This document shows, piece by piece, positions 21,414 to 31,345 of a DNA stretch of 64,000 nt; the first letter of the stretch is position 1, and each line of letters opens with the position of its first letter. Both the position numbers and the translations under genes were made by a program. The notes below the pieces were generated by a model. The model searched no databases, was not told the origin of the DNA, and was given only the letters and a program-made list of their open reading frames with translations. The stretch spans positions 55,746,001-55,810,000 of the forward strand of contig CM059582.1 in assembly GCA_030407085.1 (NCBI GenBank), read 5' to 3'. This DNA is from Trichopria drosophilae. Its lineage: Eukaryota > Arthropoda > Insecta > Hymenoptera > Diapriidae.

Positions 21414-22673
21414 CTATATGGCACGGCGCATAGCCATCCAGACCGCGGCCATGGTCGCAGCCTCCATGGAGGTGATATCCTGCCTTGTCAGTGCAGGTTT
21501 GCCCATCCCTTCCACTCTATGTCTAGTGGTAGCATGGCATTCGCAAAGAATGTGTTCGGCGGTTTCTACCGCCTCTCCACAGTACCTGCAGGCCGTCGAG
21601 TCTGACAGTCCTATTTTGTGGAGATGTCCCCGGAGATCCCTGTGCCCAGTGATCATTGCCACGAGATCTTTGGCCACCGATCTTTTGGCATTCAGGAATA
21701 CCGGTTTCCATCTGCAGGGCCAGGTGTCGCCAATAAAAAGTTTGGCTTGCCTGCATCCCGGTGTGGAACCCCATATCCTTTGGTGTTCGAGCTCAACCTT
21801 CGTCCGGAATGCTTCCCGAGCGAGGTTTTTGCACACGCCCACCACGGGTGCGGGGCCAATAAAATTCTTTTTTGCTGCCAGTTTGGCTAGCTTATCCGCC
21901 ATCATGTTGCCTTTGAATCCACAGTGGCTTGGAATCCAGCGCAGCTTGACGCGGGTTTTCGCAGCTAGTCTATTCAGGGACTGGTAGCAGCCCCAGACTA
22001 GTCCTGACCTTGTGCTAAAGTTGTTGAGGGCCTATAAGGCTCCCCTGCTATCAGAAAAAATGGTGGTATTATTACCGTTATCCTCATTCAGCGCTCTATA
22101 TGAACACGGAATGATAGCCATTAATTCTGCTTGCAAAACAGTGGTGTAGGCTCCCAAGGGGTATGTGGACCCTTTTCCACCTCTTCCTCTGTATACCCCT
22201 GCTCCACTCCCCCGCGCCCCAACTGACCCATCTGTGAACCAGTTGTTGCCGTTGAGTAGTGTCGCATGGTTGCTTTCCCAGACTTCTCTGGTCGGGAGAC
22301 TGATTTTGTATTTTTTGTCAAAAAGATAGCGTGGTGACGTGTGATCTGCGATCTCGTCTATGACGCTACGATCGACTTTGATCCTGCGCCAGGCCTTTGC
22401 GGCCTCGGCTTTCAATGTTATGTGAAAGGGCTCTATATCCAGGAGAACACCTAGCGCCGCCGTGGGGGTTGACCTCGCAGCGCCCGTGATACTCCTGAGT
22501 ATGAGCCCTCTCACTTTCTCTCGGTCCTTGACAGCCGTAGCCATAGTGGACCTGTTCCACCAGGCCAGTGAAGCATAGGTTAACCTTGGCTTTAGTATAG
22601 CCTCGTATATCCATAGCATAGTGGCCGGCTTGAGGCCCCAGCTGCTGCCTATGGTTCGTCTCATTAACCATAG
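21414..22673 (-). pseudogene. LOA-like RT thumb, RNase H and C-terminal zinc motif
   Basis: The frame at 22032-22673 starts at WLMRRTIGSSWGLKPATMLW, continues through the RT tail (ILKPRLTYASLAWW) and enters RNase H (NNWFTDGSVGARGSGAGVY, LQAELMAII, IFSDSRGAL). After a break, 21414-21905 gives ADKLAKLAAKK and CRYCGEAVETAEHILCECHA, a Cys/His motif typical of this group's C-terminus. The stop is at 21414-21416. The Asp, Glu and Asp of RNase H are visible, but the frame is interrupted near 21905-22032. Confidence 0.85.
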
Positions 22674-23558
22674 TATAACAACACGGGACGAAATAAAACT
22701 CCGGCGGTGTGGGGTTTTCAAAAATCTATAAATTTATTTCCCCAAAACTGTTTTTGACGAGATTGGCGACGATATAACCTCTTAAGATGCGGATGCGAAA
22801 TTTTCGAGTTGTCGATTCTCTCCCGGCTGGCTAGATTCTGCCCTAAACAAAAAAGGCGATCACCGTTGCTAACACACTTTTCATCGCTAAGGACGCTCCA
22901 TTTCGAATGATAGGAATTCGCTTTATCGACAGGTATTTGAATTTTGGTTTTCATAAAACGTCCCACCTTACGAACCTCCAACCTTCTTGTTCATCCGAGG
23001 GCCAGCACTGACCAAAAACAGAGCGCGACTCCGTCCCACGTGCTCGAAACCAACTGGCTACTATCCATTTAGAGGCGATACAGTGGCAAATCGGACATTG
23101 TCCGCGATCCAAACTTGTGAACTCCACAGCGAGTTCTCATATGTTTAAACCAAATCAAAATGCCCTGCAACGAACCTCTAAACTTCTTGTTCACTCAAAG
23201 GCCAGCAATGACCAAAATTCGAAACGCGACTTCAAATCCACGTGCTCGAAACCTAAGAGCTACTGTCCATTTAGAAGTGAGACAATGGCCACATAAAGCT
23301 TCATTCCATACCTCATAATCAACACGCATTATATTTATTCTTTACATTTAACGAATTGACTTTAAACTATTTCTACAACAGCTTAATAATTCATAGTCGC
23401 CAGTTTAGGACCTTTAAAAATGTATATCTATTAGGTCCCCGTCCACAAATTAGGTACCCCCATTCGGGTGTGCAAAGGCGTAGGGAAAAAACCACAGTTA
23501 GTGGGAAAAACCTACGCCCAGTACCGTTACTTAAATTATGACAATTATATATGCAACA
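22674..23558 (-). mobile_element. Probable solo LTR inserted in the LOA-like RT
   Basis: 885 bp flanked by CATAG at 22669-22673 and 23559-23563. On the minus strand it starts TGTTGCATATA and ends GTGTTGTTATA, with an AATAAA-type signal near its end and no coding frame. The RT reading frame (ending GVTASL on one side and WLMRR on the other) is restored when the insert and one duplication are removed. The size, the TG start and the 5-bp duplication fit a solo LTR. The TA end instead of CA is a weakness. Confidence 0.65.
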
Positions 23559-23563
23559 CATAG

Positions 23564-25028
23564 GGAAGCTGTGACTCCGGCACATCTGTCTTTCAGATGT
23601 TTCTTCCAGCTAAGCTTGCTATCTAGAGTCACCCCGAGGTATTAGGCTGTTTCCGCGTACTCTAGTCTATGTCCAGACAGAGTGAGCGAACAGACACGGT
23701 CCCATTTGTAGTTTCTTTGTGAACACCAGCACCTCTATTTTCCTAGGGTTTATAGAGAGCCCCGTTTCCTGACACCAGTGCTCCACCAATGTAAGTGTGC
23801 GCTGCATTAAACATGTCAGCGGACTCAAGAACGGCCCCCTGGCAATTATCAGAGCGTCGTCCGCATATCCCGTGACGTGTAGTCCAAGCTCCGTGATTCC
23901 CACCAGGAGCTGATTCATCACTACATTCCATAGCAGTGGCGAAAGAACCCCCCCTTGTGGACATCCGGAGTCAACATAGCCCCGGATTTTCGTATCACCT
24001 TTCTCCGCTGGCAGACTACGATTCGCTAGCATGTGGTCCACCCAGTCCACGATTGGTTCCGGTGTGTTGTGCGTCTTGAGGGCTCTCCTTATCACTCCTC
24101 GCGCGGTGTGATTGAAGGCCCCCTCAATGTCCAGCAGAGCGCCCACTGCGAAGCCCCTGTTCTCCAGCTGGGTCTCAATCAGCGAGACAGCCTGATGCAG
24201 TGCCGTCTCAGTGGAGAGACCCGTTCTGTAGGCATGTTGGCTCCCGTGCAGTGGGCATCGTGCTAGGACCGTCTCCCTCATGTACCTATCCACGAGTCTT
24301 TCTACTAACTTTAGTATAAATGACGTTAGACTGATTGGTCTGAAGTCCTTGGGCGATTCATAACCGCATCTCCCTGCTTTAGGTAGGAAAACCACCTTAA
24401 CACCCTGCCATGCACTAGGCACATGGCCCAGGATGAGACTAGCTGTAGTTAGTCTCATAAGTGGTCCTATGATCATATCGCCAGCTCTTTGAAGAAGAGC
24501 TGGATAGATTCCATCTGGTCCCGGTGACTTATACGGATTAAAGGAGTGTACGGCCCACCTTATCCTCACGGGGGTGACGATCTCCCGAGCGATTCGGCGT
24601 CCAAGTTCTGCGGGCCTTGGACATCCCACCTCCCGAGCCGTTCCCGGCTCGGTTCAGGTCTTCGTCTCCCCCCTTCCCACTCCCAGATCTATAAAAGCCC
24701 GGGAAGTGGGCTCGGATTAGGCAGTTCAGTGTCTCCGCGTCCATCGTCGTACTGGTGCCATCTGGCAGTTTTAGTATTCCCATGATTGTAGCCGGGTCCT
24801 TCGCCAGAACCTTTCCAAGCCTGGCTGCCGGAGGTCCCTTCTCGACCTCCGAGCAGAAGGATTCCCAGCTGTCCTTCTTGGCTTTCCTGACTGCATCTCT
24901 GAAGTCATCTCTTGCTATAGTATAGCTGTCCCAGGCTTGGGGATAATTCCTCTTCCTGGCTAACCTGAAAAGCTTTTTAGTGTTAACCTTCTTAGCCTCC
25001 AGGCTGCGATTCCATCAGGTCAGCCTCC
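23564..25028 (-). pseudogene. LOA-like reverse transcriptase
   Basis: Upstream sequence (WNRSLEAKKVNTKKLFRLAR, then SYTIARDDFRDAVRKAKK) leads into the RT frame at 23667-24629. Motifs in order are NPYKSPGPDGIYPALLQ, VVFLPKAGRCGY, DFRPISLTSFILKLVERLVD, GSQHAYRTGLSTETALH, FAVGALLDIEGAFNH, GCPQGGVLSPLLWN and the catalytic GYADDALII. The catalytic Asp pair is intact. A frameshift near 24600 and a later one near 23680, before LEYAETA*YLGVTLD, break the protein. RT copies the element RNA at the nicked target. Confidence 0.9.
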
Positions 25029-25043
25029 TGTCCCTGACAGGGG

Positions 25044-25523
25044 CCCGAGCTCGAAGAGGAGCAATGCTTTTGAAAGATCCGCTTCTCTTAGCAAGTTTTG
25101 AGAATTGACGACCTCACGGACCCGATCGTTCGGCTGGTCTGTGCCGACGAATGCCTGATCGTGAAACGACTCGAGAGACCCACCGTACTGGGGAGCTAGG
25201 GTGCGGTGTCAAGCCCCTGCCGGCGGGTTCCACACGGGGGAGCGCTACGGCGTGCCGTGTCCGTGCAGGCAGTAACCGCAGAAAGGGTTGGCCTCTAGCG
25301 GGCCGTGGCAACGTTAGAAAGGTTCTCTGAACCAACAGAAGCATCAAGGCAGGCAGCTTGTTGCTAATAAATGTGGTAGCTGACTTGTTGTATATCTTTT
25401 TTAAGTGTGCACAACCAGCGGTGCTGGCGCATCACTAAAATTTGGCCCCATTCCCCCATGGGGGGGGGGGGGGGGCCTTAAACCCGAACGGGAGGCAAGA
25501 CACCTTAAATAACTACACTCAAG
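25044..25523. mobile_element. 480-bp insert with 15-bp target duplication
   Basis: TGTCCCTGACAGGGG occurs at 25029-25043 and 25524-25538 on both sides of the insert. The flanking LOA-like frame (RETPVRD, then RRLT*WNRSLEA) is restored without it. The insert is GC-rich in its first half, has AATAAATG near 25365 and a G16 run near 25461-25477. It has no convincing frame. Long target duplications point to LINE-type integration, so it may be a 5'-truncated retroelement 3' end or a SINE, but I could not name the family. Confidence 0.7.
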
Positions 25524-26230
25524 TGTCCCTGACAGGGGTTTCCCGGCAGTTTCGCTCGAAGGCATATTTAATGCCTGCGCTGAACGCCTTGGCTGCTTCC
25601 TCTAGTGCCAGAGAGTTGTTGATCCTAGTCCTTGGCACATCCTCGAGGGCTACACCTAGGTCTCTTTTGAAACCCTCCCAGTCTGTACCTCTGGGGTTTT
25701 TAATAAATTTCATATTGGCGCCTACATCAGCCGCCAGGTGAAATGCTATCGTCATGTGATCCGACAGTGACGGATCATCTTTAACCCAGCAATCTTTAAT
25801 CCTGTGGGGAAGGCTACTGCTACAGAGTGTGAGGTCCAGGACTTCAGCTCTGATAGCGTTGCGAAAGGTTGGGGTGCTGCCGGTTTTGCGGATATCCAGG
25901 TCGGTGGTGACCAGATATTCCAGCAGCGCCTGTCCTCTTTCGTTAATGTCGGTACTGCCCCATATCCGATGGTGTGAATTCGCGTCACAGCCTTTCAGTA
26001 GGGGGAGCCCCATCTGCCTGCAATGATCCACCAGTTTCCTTACCTCCCTTGGGGGATTATCAGGCCCATCATATGGGAATTACGTTGAGGCCACTGCTAT
26101 TTTCCCCAACTCATTTGTGTTGATTGTTATCACCATTAGGTCTTCATTACTCAGGTCCATCAGTGGAACTGCGTTGATTCCCTTGGTGAGAACACAGGCC
26201 CTGGGTTTGACCGCCCCTGTTTTGCTAAAA
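25524..26230 (-). pseudogene. LOA-like apurinic-type endonuclease
   Basis: The minus-strand frame at 25519-26031 carries GCDANSHHRIWGSTDINERG, PTFRNAIRAEVLDLTL and SLSDHMTIAF, the Asp/Asn, Asp and Asp-His active-site blocks of LINE endonucleases. The N-terminal part (TGIALIQEPWIVKNAIRGWE) lies in the neighbouring frame around 26230-26310. A frameshift and stops between 26031 and 26160 separate them. This enzyme nicks the target to prime reverse transcription. Confidence 0.85.
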
Positions 26231-26699
26231 CAGTGGGAGGCTCCCAGCCCCTAATGGCATTTTTGACAATCCAAGGTTCTTGGATTAGCGCTATGCCTGT
26301 GTGCACTACAGTCATGCTCCTCTGTAAACAAGCAGAGGCGCCCTTGCAGAGCCCTTGTTTCTGCCCCGACGGGGGAGTCTCCTGTGGATGCCTCCCCCTC
26401 TTCGGAGTTTCTATCGTCCCGGTGTTGGTGTTAGCACCCGGGCCACCACTGGCGGACTCTAGGCGCTCTCTTTCTTTGCGGAGCCTCTTTTTTCCGGCTC
26501 CGCAGAGTCTTTTCCTGGTTATGGCCGTCGGCGACTCCTGGGCCGTCACACCCTCTTGCGAGGGCGCAGCCGCTGGGAGAGCACCGACGGTTGGACGTTC
26601 AGTCTGGTTTCGAAGCGTCCGTTTCGACCTCCATGGTCCCCGAGCCGTCTGTCGGTTTTTTGTTTGGGTTTTTAGTGGTGTCATCCATTTGATTCCCAC
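26231..26699 (-). pseudogene. End of LOA-like ORF1 merging into the endonuclease
   Basis: A minus-strand frame rich in Arg, Lys, Pro and Ser (ITRKRLCGAGKKRLRKERER, then GRHPQETPPSGQKQG). It is of the disordered basic type seen in ORF1 proteins, without a visible zinc knuckle. It runs into endonuclease N-terminal sequence, probably through a frameshift fusion. Confidence in the ORF1 assignment is modest. Confidence 0.5.
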
Positions 26700-27380
26700 G
26701 AGTAGCTAGGGAAGTAGTCTTCCCCCCGACAGAGCCCCGCATGCCAAGGTGAGGCTTAATACGAGGGGTGGCGCCTGGTGCCCCAAGGGACCGTTTTACG
26801 ACACCTTCATATCCCCCGGTGCCAAGACATTCGGGTCATGGCCCAAATGACAAGTCGATCCCCGACAGTTTGTCGGTTTGCGGCACGGTGTCCTACACAC
26901 CTTCCGACTTTGGGGCTGTCTCTTCTTAGTTGGACCCGCCCCTCTACCCCCGATGCGGGGTTAACCCCCACCTACCGACCCAGCTGGAATGTGCCCGCCG
27001 GACGGTCAGAGCCGCGCCGAATGGGTACACTGGGTTCGCAACCTGAGATCGGCCACTTGTGAGTGTCGTAGTCCCCAGGTTGCCTAGGTGATCCTCCAAG
27101 CTCGGACACCCTTCCGATGTCACAGCCCGTGGAAGGACCTGTGGGGATGCCTCCACTCCTGTGACGCCTAGGATCGGACACGTGTGACCGTGTCATAGTA
27201 CCCAGGATCACCTTCGGACCTCTGAGGTCGGACCCCTGCCGGGGTCATAATCCTCGGGGAACCCAATAGTGGACTGGAGGCCCCCACTGGTAGATTTATC
27301 GAGAGGCGAGCGGCGGCTCACAAGCTCCCCCACCAACGACAAGGTCCTGAGACAGCTAGGGAGAGAAAGAGCATGCATAA
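26700..27380 (-). other. GC-rich leader of the LOA-like element
   Basis: This stretch is clearly more GC-rich than its surroundings, with short repeated words such as GGATCACCT and GTCGGACCCC near 27090-27240. It has no conserved frame on either strand. Its position upstream of ORF1 fits a 5' untranslated region. The exact 5' end of the element is not visible. Confidence 0.5.
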
Positions 27381-28118
27381 TCAACGCACAAAATTTTGCA
27401 ACGTAGAAATTTAAAAAGTAATAAGTGAGTCGTATTCTTGGTTTTGTAAATTTCAAAACTTTATTTCTGTTCTATATCCATATTTGGACAGTTAGTGGTT
27501 ATTAAAACGGTGTATATTTGATTTCACGTCCTGAAAGTTCTTTTACCGCCACCAACAAATGTGCGTGCATTTTTGCGACTTATTTCTGTGCCTGTTCTAT
27601 GGTTTGAATCGTCAAATTCAGTGAGTACTTCCTGAGCGCATTTTTGACCAAAACTGAATTATTTGGATCAATTCACTCCATCAGTTCAAATTGGTGTGAC
27701 AAGTTACGTCACATAGAGCTGTTTTCTGTGCAGTCTATACTCCTGTGCTCTGTTATTTAGGTTTTTTTTTGTTTTTGAATCACCTGAAAAAACATTTATT
27801 TGTGTAGTTGTGTCATTTTATTGTGTAGAAAAAAGCCACGTGCGTTGTTGCTTGTTCTCTCGTATGCTCCAAATCGGTTCACATAAAACTCTATGCAAGC
27901 GGCACTGATTTCCGTTGTTAGTAATGTTCGGCTCAACAATGTCATCATATGAAGGAGAATTCTCACGACAACGATATATAATATAATAGAGATTGTCGAT
28001 TCCCCCAGATGACCTATCTAAACTCAAGCGCAATTTACAAATCGACGCCAATGATCTAGATTCTTTGCCGCCTGCGAGAATTCGTAAGCTTTCATCGTCA
28101 AATTCATCTGAGGATCTT
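27381..28118. other. Region without recognised gene
   Basis: A plus-strand frame near 27993-28120 (PPDDLSKLKRNLQIDANDLD, then SSNSSEDLN) looks like a fragment of a coding exon. It is cut by the poly(A) tail of the next element. No domain is recognised and no splice context is convincing. Confidence 0.3.
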
Positions 28119-28490
28119 AATTTTTTTTTTTTTTTAACGGAGAGGAGAAATGCGTTAGTCACTATAAGGGGTTGATGATGTTGTTTAACTCCCCTGTGCC
28201 GGACTTCCTTTCCCTTGATGTTCAGGGCATGGTTTACTGACTAAAACCCTAACCTCCCTTGGCCCTCCGTAATCCACTTGTGCAGTCTGCAGCAGAAAAG
28301 TGGCTCCGATATCCATCCCTTCCGTTGCAGACTATACCGGGCCATGTCGATGGTAACTGCAGCCACTCCCTCTACCATCGGGTTAGTGGTTGCAGGATCT
28401 CATGTGATCTCAGCAGACGGAGAGATTCAATTGTTTTGTTCCATTAGTTTAGTCTGTCACTACATTAGTTCCACCATTTAGTATTCGCCG
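28119..28490 (-). mobile_element. Poly(A)-tailed retroelement fragment
   Basis: A T-run of about 16 at 28119-28135 is a poly(A) tail on the minus strand. The 350 bases before it (minus orientation) have balanced composition unlike both flanks and no long frame. This fits a 5'-truncated LINE 3' end or a SINE. No clear target duplication was found. Confidence 0.5.
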
Positions 28491-28812
28491 AGTCTGATGT
28501 CAGGTTCGTGATGAGGGACCTCAAAAACTTTATAAATCACATTCATTAATAAACTGGATAAGAAACAACGAATTCAGCTGAATATGTCGGCCATATTGGA
28601 TCCGTCATCTTGTATTTTGCAATTCTGATATCAGAATCGTGATCAGCGACCTCAAAAACCCCGAAAATAAAATTCCCGAGCAAATTGGGTAAGAAATAAC
28701 GAATTCAGCTGAATATGTCGGCCATATTGGATCCGCCATCTTTTATTTTGCAATTCTAACATCAGAATTGTGATCAGCGACCTCAAAAACTCCTATAGAT
28801 GATATTTTATAT
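28491..28812 (+). repeat. 131-bp tandem repeat, about 2.4 copies
   Basis: The word GTGATCAGCGACCTCAAAAA and variants start at about 28507, 28638 and 28769, exactly 131 bp apart. Each complete unit also has ACGAATTCAGCTGAATATG and GGCCATATTGGATCC. The same words, diverged, occur in the foldback element at 46657-47997. Bases 28813-29268 are AT-rich and without a gene. Confidence 0.88.
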
Positions 28813-29268
28813 TTCAGAATGCATAAGAAAACTTTTAAAATCTGGAATTCATAAAACCATAAACAGAACAATCCTTTAAGCCGCCATTTTGAAACCGCCA
28901 TTTTGAATAAAAAATATTTTCCGATCATGATCTTATTCCTTGGATATCGGGATCACTTTTCCGATTCATTTTGTAAAGAAAAAAAAATCCTTTCCCCTAA
29001 AAAATATAAATTTATAAAAAAAATATCATGAAAATTCGGTATTTTTTATGTATTTGCTTAAAAAAGTGAAGTTAAGTGACGTTTTTTTCAAAATTTTCTC
29101 AGCGGCATTCGAAAGAGCGACCTCAATAACATAGGCAATGATAGGTTTCCAAAGCATACATACATTTTTGGAAATCCTGTAAACAATCAAATTCAACGTG
29201 AAAAATCAGTTCACTTGGGCCTTAATGAGTTAATTAGATAATTATTATTATGGGTTGCGGTAATTTTA

Positions 29269-29402
29269 CTTCGACCCAGACCATAGGTCTGACGAAGTAT
29301 TGAATTTGGTCAGTTCCCGCCAAAAAATTGCCCTATAGTTTTTCATCAAATGTCGACGTTTCAGGCCCCAAGGAACCCAAAGCAACAATAAAAAAATTGG
29401 TG
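29269..29402 (-). repeat. Repeat block C, inverted copy
   Basis: Reverse complement of 16733-16868, with the 29-bp palindrome at 29269-29297. Here it lies on the far side of the SINE body compared with copy 1, so the order of blocks differs between the two duplicates. Confidence 0.8.
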
Positions 29403-29403
29403 T

Positions 29404-29622
29404 GGAAAGTATTGTTTAACTGGCGGAAATCGACTCAAGACCGCTGCTGTACTTGGTGTAGGTTTCTGCAGTCCTACATTTGATACACAAATGTGAAGTA
29501 TGGCGCCATCTTTCTAAGTCGATCTGCAGCTCTCGCAAAATTTTACGACTCATAATATGGCAAACAATTAAGTAAAAAGGGCGTTTCCACCCGTTAATTA
29601 ATATAAAAAAAAAAAAAAAAAT
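29404..29622 (+). mobile_element. SINE family 1, lacking the tRNA head
   Basis: Matches the reverse of 16872-17086 and ends in an A17 tail at 29606-29622, next to half of the palindrome, exactly as in copy 1. The tRNA-like head is replaced by block C. The shared junction with the palindrome means that the SINE inserted before the duplication. Confidence 0.8.
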
Positions 29623-29644
29623 TACTTCGACCCAGACCATAGGT

Positions 29645-30562
29645 CAAACAAAAAATATAGAACATTGAATTGTCTACAAAAAAGGTTGTATTTATTTCTT
29701 CGTAAAATAAACGATAATGGCGTAAAAAACGGAAACCGAAGTATCCCACATATAAAAAAATTTATTTCCTGCAACCCGACCTGTCAAAAACTCGACTAAC
29801 CCGCGTTTTTTTAAGCATCAGTGTGAACAAGACGTGCTCATTTATCAGTGCTTCGGCTGATCTGCGGTCGGGGTCGAAGTTTTGGAAATGCTCATTTTCA
29901 ATTTTAATATAGGGTGAATATGCCAATGAATGGACGACTACCAATGAATTGACGATTTTCTACATATTTCTATTTCTTATGAATATATGATGCACAACAT
30001 GCAACAAAATACATATTTTTATGTTCTTTGTACATTCAAAACAATATTTACCGTATTATTGATCTTCCAGTGTTTATTATTTTGTAAAATCAAAGCAAAG
30101 TTTTAAAGCCATCCAAAACTGGTATTGAAAACGTCCCATTTGATTTAACCCGTCTATTCATTGGGGTTTAGCGGATTTTTTTACAAACGTATGAAGACGA
30201 GGTTAATAATTAAATAAAATCAAAGGTTGAACTTCACGGTCATAAAGAGCAGAGTCTAACGATTCTAATGGTGGTATCATAATTCAATTTTCATAAAAGA
30301 ATTCAAAAGTTACAATCGATCAAAGTGTGAAAAATGCTTAACCGTCCATTCATTGGCATATTCACCCTATTTAAGGAACAAGATATTGTTACAATATATG
30401 TATAGAAACTACTCGAATCTAACGATGCTACAACTACCCTCTGCCGCCTTCTTTCCTGGCAGTGTTAAAATGGGAATATTCCCGGAAGCATCAGCCTTTC
30501 GTCAGGGAACTGCAATACGAATTTAGCCAAAATTGTAGGCACCCGGATCGAAGGCATCTAGC
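29645..30562 (-). repeat. Composite repeat A, copy 2
   Basis: Inverted partner of 15710-16484. It includes a palindrome at 29851-29879 and the longer MITE. No coding frame is supported. Confidence 0.88.
29912..30367 (-). mobile_element. MITE with 25-bp inverted ends and TA target site
   Basis: 456 bp. Both ends read GGGTGAATATGCCAATGAAT followed by GGACG, in inverted orientation, flanked by TA. There is no transposase. This is the more complete of the two copies. Confidence 0.85.
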
Positions 30563-31341
30563 TTCAAATTAAAGTCGTGTATTTCTTTATTATAAATATT
30601 TAAATGAAAGAGTTAGTTTTCATTTGCATTTCGTGCGTGAGATTATGATATATTTTTTAACATAGTTTATTAATTGCATAAAATTTTGGAAAATTAATTA
30701 AATGAACACTTATTATAGATATTAAAATGACATATTTATTATAACATCTTACATTGAAATCCAAACGAGAGAGAGAGAGAGAGAGAGGCTAATATATTAT
30801 GATAAATTTAAAACCTGCGGCTTGAGTGCGTTGGTTGCATTTTCGCTTCTTCGACGGGTAACTCTTCGTGCACATGAATTTCCAAATACTGGTAATTTAC
30901 TTCCATATAAGACCGGACAGGTGAATTGGTAATGGTCGTTTCTCAATAAACCGAAAAGGACATCTTTTGAATACCGGATGATTGGAAAATGATTCCTGCG
31001 GCAACTTCGATTGGACTACTCGAAGCCTTGAGCACAATTCGTCACATGAACACGCGAAGGTGGAGATTTTCACAAGTGGCTGAACAGCGTCCGATTGGAC
31101 CACTTGAAGCCTTGAGCACAACTCGTTACAGGAACTCGCGAAGGTGGAGATTTTCCACAAGTGGCTGAACAGCGTCCATCGAAAAGGAAGGCCCACAATA
31201 AATATGTCCGACTGATTTGACGTCTTGATTGAGAGTGCTTGACGGGGGAAACGTCGCAAATTGATTCGGGCATGAATCCTTCTGATAAAAAGGTGCCTCC
31301 TACTTTTGAATTACGCGACAAACGCCACCACCCTCTTTAAC
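30563..31341. repeat. Spacer with GA microsatellite and an 84-bp tandem duplication
   Basis: (GA)n lies at 30766-30787. From 31008 to 31174 an 84-bp unit is repeated (CGATTGGACTACTCGAAGCC at 31008; variant CGATTGGACCACTTGAAGCC at 31092). The minus strand is open across both units, giving a 28-residue repeat with ISTFACSCDELCSRLRVVQS. There is no known domain, so coding is doubtful. Confidence 0.55.
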
Positions 31342-31345
31342 TTAA

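Larger units (their letters stand above)
21303..27380 (-). mobile_element. LOA-like non-LTR retrotransposon with two insertions
   Basis: The minus-strand order is a GC-rich leader, the end of ORF1, an endonuclease, RT, RNase H and a C-terminal zinc motif, ending at an A/T-rich tail near 21303-21335. The RT style and the presence of RNase H fit the LOA clade. Two later insertions, at 25044-25523 and 22674-23558, split it; removing them restores the order. Stops and frameshifts are frequent (for example near 24600, 22720 and 21905), so the copy is dead. Confidence 0.85.

Noticed and set aside
25114..25347. Arg/Pro-rich frame in the 480-bp insert
   Set aside because: Open because of GC-rich composition; no motif and no start context.
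28491..28812. Regular direct repeats considered as a CRISPR-like array
   Set aside because: The 131-bp units are contiguous with no unique spacers, and the context is eukaryotic transposon DNA.
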